NCBI GenBank assembly: GCA_026707325.1
Contig: JAPOXA010000141.1
Coordinates: 1 to 48,896, forward strand
Reading direction: 5' to 3'
Source of the DNA: Acidobacteriota bacterium
GTDB lineage: Bacteria > Acidobacteriota > Thermoanaerobaculia > Multivoradales > Multivoraceae
DNA: 48,896 bases
Both the position numbers and the translations under genes were made by a program. The notes under the pieces were generated by a model. It worked only from the letters and a program-made list of their open reading frames with translations. It was not told the origin of the DNA and made no database searches. Shown piece by piece: positions 27,926 through 36,032 of the stretch; within the stretch, counting starts at the first letter, position 1; each line of letters opens with the position of its first letter.

Positions 27926-30900
27926 CTACCGCTGGAACCAGAACGGCTTCCGCTGCAGCTTCTCGCCGGCGATCTCGTTCATCGACAGGGCGTCGAACAG
28001 CCGGCCGCCGACCATGACGTAGCGGACGAGTTCGGAGCTGCGCAGGTTCTCAAGCGGGTTCTTGTCCAGGACGATCAGGTCGGCGAGCTTGCCGGCTTCG
28101 AGGGAACCGAGGTCGGCCTCCATGCCGATGTAGCGGGCGCCGTTGATCGTGCCGGCGATCAGCGCACGGTGCGGCGTCATCCCGCCCTGTTCGAACATCC
28201 ACATTTCCCAGTGGGCGGCGAGGCCCTCACGCTGGCCGTGGGCGCCGAGCATGATCTGCACCCCGGCCTGGTCGAGGGCGTTCGTGACTCGCGCGGCCAG
28301 GATGTGGTTGTACTCGCCTTCCGGCGCCTTCTGGCGGCGGCGGGCACGGGCGTCGATCACCTCCCGCGGCACGTAGTTCAGCAGCCGCTCGTTGGTCCAG
28401 ACGTCCGTGTGCTCGTACCAGTAGTCCTCGCCCTGGATGCCGCCGAAGGCGACGCCCAGCGTCGGCGTGTTGCCGACGCGGCTGTTGCCCCAGAACTGGA
28501 TTACGTCGTCGTAGATGGCGCCCACGGAGAGCGAGTGCTCAATGCCGGTGTGGCCGTCGGCGACCATCGTCATGTTGTGCTGGAAGAGGGCGCCGCCCTC
28601 GTTGACCACGAGCATGCCGAGGTCGCGGGCGGCGGCGACGATCTTCTGGCGCTGGTCGCGCCGGGGCTGGTTGTAGCTCTTGACGCTGATCGCGCCGGCC
28701 TTCTGCAGACGGCGCACGTGCTGGACCGCGTCGTCCGGCGTCTCGACGATCGCGCGGAAGGCGCCGAAGGCGCCGTAGAGGATCGTGCCGGTGGCGAACA
28801 GCCGGGGCCCGATGATCTCGCCGGCCTGCTGCATCTCGCTGGCCGCGAAGAAGGTGCTCGTGTCGGTCGAGGGGTTGTGGGCCGTCGTCACGCCGAAGGC
28901 GAGGGTTCCGTAGAGTTCGGAGTTCTGCTGCGGGATGATCTCCTGGCTGCCTTGCGGCCCGTGCCAGTGGACGTCGATCAGGCCCGGCATGACGGTCATG
29001 CCGGCGGCGTCGATCACCGTCGCGCCGGCCGGCACGTCGACCTGGCGTGACGGGCCGACGGCCGCGATCCGGTCGCCGTCGACCAGGACCGTGCCGCGGC
29101 GGATGATCTCCATGTTGTCCTGGCCGGCCATCGTGATCAGCCGCGCATTCGTGATCGCGATCCGGCCATCGGGACGGTAGGCCGTCACGTCGAAGCCGAG
29201 GTCGAGGCCGGTTGCGGGCTCTTCGGCTTCGTTGGCGTCTCCGCCTTCGGCCTCGTCGCCCGGCGGTGCGAAGGCCGCATCGAGCCGTCGCTCGTACAGC
29301 TCGGGTCCCAGAGACCAGTACAGGGTCGAACTGTCGCCGGAGAAGTGGAGGTAGGCGCCGTCGTCGGTCGAGACGTTGCGCACCGGCAGGCCGGGTGTTC
29401 TCGGGCCGACCTCGATCGCCTTCGAGGCCGGTGTGAACGGCACGACGTGGGCGTCGAAGCGCTCCGCGAAGGCCAGCCAGCGGCCGTCGGGGGAGACGCG
29501 CATCTCGGTCGCCACCTTGCTGCCGGCGTGGTCGCGCGCTTGCGCGTCGCCGCTGCTCATGAGCGGTACGCTGCGGAGTACGCGCCGGTCCCACCTCTCG
29601 GTGACGGTGAAGTAGACACGATCCGAGTCGGCGCCGAAGTGTGGGCCGGCGCCGGCGCGGGCGATGCGCACTGGAGCGCTTTGGCCGGCGGCGTCGATCC
29701 GGTAGAGCCCCGGGTCCTTCGACCACAGCGGACTCAGGATGCCGCCGCTCCGACTCTTCCGGTAGACGACACTGGCACCGTCGGGCGAGAAGGCGGGTTC
29801 GAGGTAGAAGCCGGGATCGGGTGTGATCGTCCGCCCCTCGCCACCGGCGGCCGGCGCGATGCGCACGGCGCCCAGATCCTGGTCGTGCCAGCTCACGTAG
29901 ACCACCTGTTTCCCGTCGCGCGACCAGGACGGGTAGAACTCGTAGTGGTCGTCCTGGGCGGTCAGTCGCCGTGCCTCGCCGACCGCGCCGGTCTCGGGGT
30001 CGCGGCTGCGGGTCCATAGCCGGCCGAGAGTCTGAAAGACGACCTGGTCGCCGGCGGGGGAGATCTGGATCCAGCGGAGCATCTTCGTCCGGAAGGTGTC
30101 CGGCGCCGCCTCGAAGTCGAAGGCGAGAGCGGGCTTCATCCGGTGGGTGGCGCGCACCCGGAACGGGATCCCGCTGACCTCGCGGGTCTCGATGTCGGTC
30201 CGGTGGAGGCCGCCGCGCGCCCAGAAGACGACGGAGCGGCTGTCCGGCGTCCAGGCCATGCCTGGGTAGACGCCGTGGACCGCCCAGATCTCCTGCATGT
30301 CCCGATCGAGCGCGTCATGGATCGGCGTGTTCTCGCCGCTTCTGAGATCGTGCAGGAAGAGGTGGCTCTGGAAGCGGATCCGGCGCACGAAGGCGAGGTA
30401 CCTGCCGTCGGGCGAGGGAGTCGGGCGGACGGCGCCGCCGGGCCCCGAGATCACGGTCTCGATCTCCCCGGTCTCGCGGTCGATGCGGCGGATGGAGTAG
30501 ATACCCACGGCCGCGTTCCGGCCGTACTCGTAGACGCCGCCCGGCGTCGTGTCCTGGCTGAAGTAGACGTGGCGCCCGTCCGGCGAGAAGGCCGGCTCGC
30601 CGAGGTCCTTCTGTTCGTTCGGCTTCTCGTTCAACTGGAGGCCCGAACCCTCGCCGCTCGCGTGGTAGAGCCAGATCTCGCCGCTACCGATGGAACGCGT
30701 CGACACGAAGTGCTTGCGCGCCGCGATGAAGCGGCCGTCCGGGCTCCAGACCGGGTTGTTGACGAGGCGGAAATCCTCGCGGCTGATCTGCTTCGGCTCG
30801 CCGCCGGCCACCGGGATCGTCCAGACGTTGTCGCCCCCGCTCCGGTCGCTGATGAAGGCGATCCGGCTGCCGTCCGGGCTGAAGCGCGGCATCATGTCCC

Positions 30901-31177
30901 ACGCCATTCCGTTCGTGAGCGCCTCGGCGTCGCCGCCGCCGATCGGCAGCAGGTAGAGGTCGCCCAGAAGGTCGAAGACGATCCGCTCGCCGTCGGCCGA
31001 CACGTCGAGGCCCATCCAGGTGCCCTCGGTCGTGTCGATCTCGACCTCGTACTCGTCCCCAGGCGGGTCGCTGACGTCCCATTTCTCGTCGTCGTTGGCG
31101 AGAGCCGGGACGGCGGCCAGCGCCACGATCAGGCCGGCGGAGAACTGAAGGCTGGAGCGCGGGGACAGGCGTGTCAT
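27926..31177 (-). CDS. Exported TolB-like beta-propeller / amidohydrolase fusion
   Basis: A 1083-residue exported protein. Signal peptide: SAGLIVALAAVPALA. Residues about 40-650 are a beta-propeller of the TolB/WD40-like type with repeated FSPDGSRIAFISDRSGG, WSPDGRFIAARK and FSPDGRHVYFS units. Residues about 670-1083 are an amidohydrolase: PGLIDVHWHG (metal HxH), KSYNQPRRDQRQ (possible carbamylated Lys), GIEHSLSVG (metal His) and GSLEAGKLADLIVLDKNPLE, the usual C-terminal strand. This layout occurs in large secreted metallo-amidohydrolases of Acidobacteriota and Bacteroidota, probably acting on peptides or cyclic amides; the substrate is unknown. The gap to the DUF5916 gene is 45 bp on the same strand, so they may be co-transcribed. 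Confidence 0.9.
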   Translation of the reverse strand: MTRLSPRSSLQFSAGLIVALAAVPALANDDEKWDVSDPPGDEYEVEIDTTEGTWMGLDVSADGERIVFDLLGDLYLLPIGGGDAEALTNGMAWDMMPRFSPDGSRIAFISDRSGGDNVWTIPVAGGEPKQISREDFRLVNNPVWSPDGRFIAARKHFVSTRSIGSGEIWLYHASGEGSGLQLNEKPNEQKDLGEPAFSPDGRHVYFSQDTTPGGVYEYGRNAAVGIYSIRRIDRETGEIETVISGPGGAVRPTPSPDGRYLAFVRRIRFQSHLFLHDLRSGENTPIHDALDRDMQEIWAVHGVYPGMAWTPDSRSVVFWARGGLHRTDIETREVSGIPFRVRATHRMKPALAFDFEAAPDTFRTKMLRWIQISPAGDQVVFQTLGRLWTRSRDPETGAVGEARRLTAQDDHYEFYPSWSRDGKQVVYVSWHDQDLGAVRIAPAAGGEGRTITPDPGFYLEPAFSPDGASVVYRKSRSGGILSPLWSKDPGLYRIDAAGQSAPVRIARAGAGPHFGADSDRVYFTVTERWDRRVLRSVPLMSSGDAQARDHAGSKVATEMRVSPDGRWLAFAERFDAHVVPFTPASKAIEVGPRTPGLPVRNVSTDDGAYLHFSGDSSTLYWSLGPELYERRLDAAFAPPGDEAEGGDANEAEEPATGLDLGFDVTAYRPDGRIAITNARLITMAGQDNMEIIRRGTVLVDGDRIAAVGPSRQVDVPAGATVIDAAGMTVMPGLIDVHWHGPQGSQEIIPQQNSELYGTLAFGVTTAHNPSTDTSTFFAASEMQQAGEIIGPRLFATGTILYGAFGAFRAIVETPDDAVQHVRRLQKAGAISVKSYNQPRRDQRQKIVAAARDLGMLVVNEGGALFQHNMTMVADGHTGIEHSLSVGAIYDDVIQFWGNSRVGNTPTLGVAFGGIQGEDYWYEHTDVWTNERLLNYVPREVIDARARRRQKAPEGEYNHILAARVTNALDQAGVQIMLGAHGQREGLAAHWEMWMFEQGGMTPHRALIAGTINGARYIGMEADLGSLEAGKLADLIVLDKNPLENLRSSELVRYVMVGGRLFDALSMNEIAGEKLQRKPFWFQR

Positions 31178-31222
31178 CCGGCGAGTCTACGACCGATCGG
31201 ACCGTCCCGGAGGGGCCGGGCG

Positions 31223-33535
31223 CTACGGCTGCCAGAGGTAGTTGAACTTGACGATCAGCTCGCGGCGCGCCGTTTCCCTGGCGCTGAAGGTCGGCGCATC
31301 CCAGTTGTGGTTGTAGACGACGAAGAGGTTGGCGCCGGGCTTGTAGATCCAGTTGAAGCGCACGTTGACGCCGGCCAGTTGGGCTGCGTCGTTGTACTGG
31401 GCGAGCGTGTTGAGGCGCAGGTCCGGACTGAAGGCGGCGTCGAGGCGGACGGTGTAGATGGTGGCGGTGAAGTCGCCCTGCGGCAGCGTGACGTCGTTGT
31501 AGTTCCACTGGAACTCGGTCAGCAGGTGGCGCGACAGGCGCACGAAACTGGACAGCATGTAGCTGCGACGGTCGCCGCCGAAGAACTCGCCGACATTGAT
31601 GTTGCCGCGCCAGGCCAGACGCCGGCCCTGGTTGGAGAAGCCCCGCAGGAAGATCGAATCGAACTTGTAGAGGCCCGCTGGAATCACGATCCCGGGGCGG
31701 ATCTCGAAGGGCTCGAAGAGCTGTTCGACGTCGTTGACGAACGCCAGGCGAAACCGGTCGTCGCCCGTGGTGCGCATGCCGATGGGCGCCAGGAGGAGCT
31801 TGCGGCTCTCGATCCGGCCCAGGCTCTCCCGTTCGAAGTAGTCGAGTTCGGCCTCCATTACCCAACTGCGGACGACGCCGCGGTTGACCCGCGGCTCCCA
31901 GCGCACCGTCGGGTGGTAGCGGCGGAAGTCCCGGCGCAGGAGGAAACCGGAGCCGGGGTTGAAGTTGCCCTGAGCCTCCGTCAGATCGACGTTGGCGCGC
32001 ACGGTGCGCGTCGTGTAGGCCCAGCCGGTGCCGAGCGCGCCTGTGTCTCCGCTCCGACCTTCATCCTCACTGGCGGCGCCGAACAGGTAGAACTGGGACT
32101 GCCGGTTCGGCTTGTAGTCGAGATCGACGCCGTAGAGCTGGTTCCTCGCGCCACCTCGCGGATCGAGTTCGGTGTAGATCATGCCGACGCTGGAGCGCTC
32201 CCCGAGATCGCGCTTGAGCCGGAAGACGCTGTGCTGCGCGGCGGCAGCGCCGGGCCGGTTCCCCGCCGCGACGGCTTCGGTTCCGACGGTCAGCAGGCCG
32301 ACGTTCCAGGCGCCGGCCCGTCCGGTTAGGCGGGCGCCGATGTCGATGGGCACCTCCTCACCGCGGTCGAGGCCGATGCGCCTCGAGAAGAAGGTCTTCA
32401 TCAAGGGCGGCCGATTGCCTCCCCCGGGACTCGGTGGACCGAACTCGAAGATGCCCGCATTCTCCAGGAAGAACTCCCGCTTCTCGGGAAAGAAGAGCGA
32501 GAAACGGGTGAGGTTGACCTGCTGCTGGTCGACCTCCAGCTGCGCGAAGTCGGTGTTATAGGTGAGATCGAGCGTTAGCGACTTCGTCAGCCCCCACTTC
32601 AGGTCGATGCCGCCGTCGATGTCATCGATCGTTCCACTTGCCTCGTTTCGCGGCTCTTCCGCGGCGGAGGCCAGGACGAAGGGCTTGACGTCGAGGCGCC
32701 GGCCCGGCTTGACACCCGAGATGCCGGTGAGGTCGCCGGCGAGCGAGACCCAGTGCGCCGCGTACATCCGGCTGACGGCACGGGGACCGATCTCGCGTCC
32801 GATCGGCGCCCAGTTGCTCTCTTCGTTCGTCCGTCGCACGACCCGGCGGACGTTCAGCCCCCAGACGCTCTGCGCCGGGTCGAAGCGCAGGGTCGCGAAG
32901 GGGATCGCTACCTCCGCCTGCCAGCCCTCCGTCGTTCTTCGGGCCGTCGCGTTCCAGACGCCGTTCCACTCGATGTTCTGGTCCTTGCCCTCGTCGGTGA
33001 CCAGGGAGTCGGTGCGGGCGCCGAGCGGGTTGACCTCGAAGGTGACACTGTTGCGCTGATCGTGGAAGGTGTCGAGCACGATCGCCAGCGAGTCGTCGTT
33101 GCGTCCGTGGTCCGAGTCTCGCTGCAGTTCCTTGGCGACGATCGCCTCCGGCTGTGAGTCGAAGGCGCGGATCCCGAAGTAGAGGACGTTCTCCGTGTAG
33201 ACGACGGAGAACTCGGTCTGCTGGGCCGCCGGGCGGTCGTCCTCCGGCTCCCGGGCGGTGAAGCTGGAGCCTACGGGGGCCTGCTCCCAAGCCGCCTCGT
33301 CGAGCACGCCGTCGAGGCGGATCGGTGCCTCGATGCGGAGGGCTTCGATCGTGGGCCGAGGGCTCGTGCTCGTCTGTGCCGTGGTCGGGGGAGGCAGGAC
33401 GAAGAGAGAGAGAAAGAGGAGAACCAGTGGTCGTTTCGTCGTGCGGAGCCGGCCTGGCGGCCGGCACGTGTCTCCGGCCGCCTGTGGCGGCGGCCGGCGG
33501 GGGCGCCGGCGCACCCGGTGTGCGACCATTTCCAT
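31223..33535 (-). CDS. DUF5916 outer-membrane protein with family-9 carbohydrate-binding-like domain
   Basis: A 770-residue exported protein. The hydrophobic signal core LVLLFLSLFVLPPPTTAQ begins only at about residue 36. The preceding part is Arg/Pro-rich and is read from the 76-bp repeat copy B; no ATG, GTG or TTG lies between the repeat and the signal core, so the ATG at 33535 (or the one at 33529) is the only likely start. The mature N-terminus is a CBM9-like sandwich (RIEAPIRLDGVLDEAAWEQA, YFGIRAFDSQPEAIVAKELQ). DUF5916 follows, with FSLFFPEKREFFLENAGIFE as its hallmark, and a C-terminal beta-barrel pattern ending FNYLWQP. Probable outer-membrane protein of unknown function. Confidence 0.87.
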   Translation of the reverse strand: MEMVAHRVRRRPRRPPPQAAGDTCRPPGRLRTTKRPLVLLFLSLFVLPPPTTAQTSTSPRPTIEALRIEAPIRLDGVLDEAAWEQAPVGSSFTAREPEDDRPAAQQTEFSVVYTENVLYFGIRAFDSQPEAIVAKELQRDSDHGRNDDSLAIVLDTFHDQRNSVTFEVNPLGARTDSLVTDEGKDQNIEWNGVWNATARRTTEGWQAEVAIPFATLRFDPAQSVWGLNVRRVVRRTNEESNWAPIGREIGPRAVSRMYAAHWVSLAGDLTGISGVKPGRRLDVKPFVLASAAEEPRNEASGTIDDIDGGIDLKWGLTKSLTLDLTYNTDFAQLEVDQQQVNLTRFSLFFPEKREFFLENAGIFEFGPPSPGGGNRPPLMKTFFSRRIGLDRGEEVPIDIGARLTGRAGAWNVGLLTVGTEAVAAGNRPGAAAAQHSVFRLKRDLGERSSVGMIYTELDPRGGARNQLYGVDLDYKPNRQSQFYLFGAASEDEGRSGDTGALGTGWAYTTRTVRANVDLTEAQGNFNPGSGFLLRRDFRRYHPTVRWEPRVNRGVVRSWVMEAELDYFERESLGRIESRKLLLAPIGMRTTGDDRFRLAFVNDVEQLFEPFEIRPGIVIPAGLYKFDSIFLRGFSNQGRRLAWRGNINVGEFFGGDRRSYMLSSFVRLSRHLLTEFQWNYNDVTLPQGDFTATIYTVRLDAAFSPDLRLNTLAQYNDAAQLAGVNVRFNWIYKPGANLFVVYNHNWDAPTFSARETARRELIVKFNYLWQP
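33443..33518 (-). repeat. GC-rich structured repeat, copy B (76 bp)
   Basis: On the minus strand it matches copy A (8780-8855) over 76 bp with about 11 differences and no gap. The middle hairpin keeps its stem GCCGCC/GGCGGC while the loop changes from GAA to ACA. It lies inside the 5' end of the DUF5916 gene and is translated into the Arg/Pro-rich residues ahead of the signal core. Confidence 0.8.
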
Positions 33536-33567
33536 GCTTGCGAACTGAGCGAGGACTGCTGCAGACG

Positions 33568-35427
33568 TTAGACGGCCTTCGTCCGCTGGTCGGCCAGGCT
33601 GAACTCCTGGTGCCAGGTGGAGTCACCGCCGTCGCCTTTGCGGTCGACGACCACGTCGACGAGGAAGGGTTCGCCGGCGCGGGTGACTTCGATGCCGCGG
33701 CGGATCGCCGGTCGGAGATCGGCCGCCGACTCGACGGTGACGCCGTCGACGCCCTGGCTCCGGGCGAGACCGACGAAGTCGATGTCCGGGTCGCCGAGGT
33801 GCATGCCGGTGTAGCGGTTCGCCGCCTTCATCCTGCCGTCGTAGCGGGCATACGCGAAGCGGACCGTCTGGTAGTTCCGGTTGTTCGTGACGACCGTCAG
33901 CACCGGCACGCCGTAGCGGGCCTGGCTCCAGAACCCGGCGGCGCTGTACATGACCGAGCCGTCGCCGATGTTGCAGACGACCTGGCGGTCGGGTTGGCCG
34001 AGCTTGGCGCCGGTCGCGGCGCCGATGCCCCAGCCGAGGCCGGCGCCGGAGGTGGCGAGCCAGGTCTTCTCGCCGTCGCGGTGACCGCTCGAGAAGAACT
34101 GGTTCGAGCCGCTCAGGTTCTCGCTGACGATGATTGCGTTCGGATCGAGCTCCGCTTCGAGCACGTGGCCCAGTTCGTCGGCGTGGATTGGGCTCTTGCC
34201 GACGTTCGCCTGGTCGAGCTGGGGCTGCCGGCGAGCGGTTTCGGGCCTCGACGAGCGGATCTTCCTGCGGCGCTCTTCGGTGGTCAGCGACTCGACCGCC
34301 TCCAACAGGGCTTCGGTGGCGAGCTTCGTGTTCGCCACGACGGCGCGGCCGAACGGCCTGTCGCCGCCGATCGCTCCGGTGTTCAGGCCGATCCAGGCGC
34401 TCGTGGAACCTTCGGCGTCGGGGCCGGCGGCGGCGGTGCCGCCGATGTCGCCGACGCCGATGCGCAGCACGAAGTCCCGGTCGCGGCTGGTGTAGCCGCC
34501 GGCGTACAGCGGGTGCATGCGCGGGAAGCTGTGGAACGGCCAGTTCACGTCGGCCACGGGTACCCGCAGCAACTCGGCGAGTTCCAGCACGGCCTGCTGG
34601 GCGCCGGCCTTGCTGACCTCGTCGCCGACGTGGATGATGGGCGCTTCGGCCTCGATCAACGGCCGCGCGAGGGCCTCGATGTCCTCGTCGCGGGCCGGAA
34701 TGTCGTCCGGGATGATGAAGGAGGCCCGGTCATGAATCGTGGCGGAGACGCCCTTGGCCTCCAGCGCGTGGTTGGCCAGGGCGAGGTACGTTGGGCCGCC
34801 GGGCGCCGTGGTCGCGACCTTGAAGGCGCGCCGGAGCATCACCGGAATGGACTCCGCATCCCGCGTCTCCCAGGACATCTTCGTGAACTGCCGGTTCACG
34901 TCCTTCTGGTCGAAGCCGGGCCTGGGCCCCAGCAGCAGGTTGTCGTCCTGCATCTCGTTGTCGAGCAGGCCGGCGGTGACGATCAGCGCCGACCCGTCGC
35001 GGCTCGAGTTGTAGAGCTGCCCCGCGGACTGGGCGGTGCCGGCGATCACGTGGACGTTGACGAGAGCCGGTTCGCCGGAGGCCTTGTGGTAGCCGTCGGC
35101 CATCGCGATGACGATTCCTTCGTGCAGGCCCATGATGAGCTGCATCTTCGGCCGGTCCAGGAAGGCGTCGAAGAGGCCGACCTCGAAAGAACCGGGATTC
35201 GTGAACAGGAAGCGGACGCCGGCCGCCTCCATCTGTTCGACCATCAGCTCGCCGCCGGTGCCGGCCGCCAGGCGGCTGTCCGACTCGGGGTCGGCGTTCG
35301 CGGCCGCGGCCGCCGCGTTGGCCGTGGATTCGGCGATCGTGCCGGTGAGCCCCAGTGCCGTCAGCGCCTGGATGAACCCGCGACGCGAGAGATCGTTGCG
35401 GAGGAAGCGGTAGACCAGTTCGTTCAC
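33568..35427 (-). CDS. Thiamine-diphosphate-dependent enzyme (acetolactate-synthase-like) with Tat-type leader
   Basis: A 619-residue enzyme of the ThDP decarboxylase/ligase superfamily. The first 45 residues hold a twin-arginine-like motif (LSRRGFIQALTALGLTG) and an Ala-rich cleavage region, unusual for this normally cytoplasmic family. Pyrimidine domain: VRFLFTNPGSFEVGLFDAF and LHEGIVIAMADGYHKASG, with the Glu that activates thiamine. A central domain follows. Pyrophosphate domain: CNIGDGSVMYSAAGFWSQAR...TNNRNY, the GDG-x(n)-NN motif binding Mg-ThDP. The donor could be pyruvate, benzoylformate, oxalyl-CoA or another 2-oxo acid. It lies 32 bp upstream of the DUF5916 gene on the same strand. 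Export is inferred from the leader alone. Confidence 0.88.
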   Translation of the reverse strand: MNELVYRFLRNDLSRRGFIQALTALGLTGTIAESTANAAAAAANADPESDSRLAAGTGGELMVEQMEAAGVRFLFTNPGSFEVGLFDAFLDRPKMQLIMGLHEGIVIAMADGYHKASGEPALVNVHVIAGTAQSAGQLYNSSRDGSALIVTAGLLDNEMQDDNLLLGPRPGFDQKDVNRQFTKMSWETRDAESIPVMLRRAFKVATTAPGGPTYLALANHALEAKGVSATIHDRASFIIPDDIPARDEDIEALARPLIEAEAPIIHVGDEVSKAGAQQAVLELAELLRVPVADVNWPFHSFPRMHPLYAGGYTSRDRDFVLRIGVGDIGGTAAAGPDAEGSTSAWIGLNTGAIGGDRPFGRAVVANTKLATEALLEAVESLTTEERRRKIRSSRPETARRQPQLDQANVGKSPIHADELGHVLEAELDPNAIIVSENLSGSNQFFSSGHRDGEKTWLATSGAGLGWGIGAATGAKLGQPDRQVVCNIGDGSVMYSAAGFWSQARYGVPVLTVVTNNRNYQTVRFAYARYDGRMKAANRYTGMHLGDPDIDFVGLARSQGVDGVTVESAADLRPAIRRGIEVTRAGEPFLVDVVVDRKGDGGDSTWHQEFSLADQRTKAV

Positions 35428-35614
35428 GGTGAGTCCTCCCGGTGCGGCGCGCCGGCAGGTTCCCGGCGTGGCGGTTGCTTTCTCTGGCGGTGGAGCCTAC
35501 CAGCCGGTCGGCGGCTTTCGCGCGACATCGCACGGCTTCGCTGCTATCATCGCGGGCCCAACGAGACCGCCCCGACGCTCTCACCGCGGCGTCGTGTCGA
35601 TGGAGTCCTGAATC

Positions 35615-35854
35615 ATGCCCAGAGTCTGCCGGATCACCGGCAAGAAGCCGCTCAGCGGCCACAACATCTCCCACGCGCACAACGTCACGAACAAGTGGCA
35701 GCGGCCGAACATCCAGACCAAGCGGCTGTACGTGCCCGAGCTGAAGCGGACGCTCAAGCTCAAGGTGTCGACCCGCGCGCTCCGCACGATCGACCGGAAG
35801 GGCCTGATGCCCTACCTGAAGAGCCGCGGTCTGACGCTGCGCGACATCACGTAG
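35615..35854 (+). CDS. rpmB: 50S ribosomal protein bL28
   Basis: A 79-residue ribosomal protein. MPRVCRITGKKPLSGHNISH, KRLYVPELKRTLKLKVSTRA and LRTIDRKGLMPYLKSRG match bL28 of the zinc-free type (only one Cys, no paired CxxC). It is alone, without rpmG, between two minus-strand blocks. A possible -10 (TATCAT, 35545-35550) lies about 65 bp upstream. Two strong hairpins follow at 35908-35964. Confidence 0.95.
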   Translation: MPRVCRITGKKPLSGHNISHAHNVTNKWQRPNIQTKRLYVPELKRTLKLKVSTRALRTIDRKGLMPYLKSRGLTLRDIT

Positions 35855-35907
35855 CCCGACAGAACGGTCGCCGCTTCGCGGTGCAGTGTTGTCCGCGGGT
35901 CAGAACC

Positions 35908-35933
35908 CTGGTGGCGCGTCCCCGCGCCACCAG
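35908..35933. terminator. 11-bp perfect hairpin between rpmB and the flotillin gene
   Basis: CTGGTGGCGCG-TCCC-CGCGCCACCAG: an uninterrupted 11-bp stem with a four-base loop, 54 bp after rpmB and about 100 bp beyond the convergent flotillin stop. No U-run on either side. It may end or protect transcripts from both directions. Confidence 0.5.
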
Positions 35934-35946
35934 CGTCCCAGTCCGT

Positions 35947-35964
35947 GCGCCCGTCATCGGGCGC
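35947..35964. terminator. Second hairpin between rpmB and the flotillin gene
   Basis: GCGCCCG-TCAT-CGGGCGC, a perfect 7-bp stem with a tetraloop, 13 bp from the larger hairpin. Together with repeat copy C just beyond it, the whole 178-bp gap is made of stem-loops. Confidence 0.45.
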
Positions 35965-35989
35965 GCGGATGGCAGACCCGCGGCTACAT

Positions 35990-36015
35990 GCCGGCGGGGG
36001 CGCCGGCGCACCCAC
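35990..36015 (-). repeat. GC-rich structured repeat, copy C (26-bp core)
   Basis: On the minus strand it reads GTGGGTGCGCCGG followed by CGCCCCCGCCGGC, the first 26 bp of the repeat family with one or two changes from copies B and D. The rest of the 76-bp unit is replaced by the two unrelated hairpins at 35908-35964. It lies 18 bp beyond the flotillin stop. Confidence 0.7.
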
Positions 36016-36032
36016 TGTGCGGCCCCTACGTC

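Noticed and set aside
30143..32329. 728-residue frame opposite the amidohydrolase and DUF5916 genes
   Set aside because: It crosses two well-supported genes on the other strand and has shadow-like composition.
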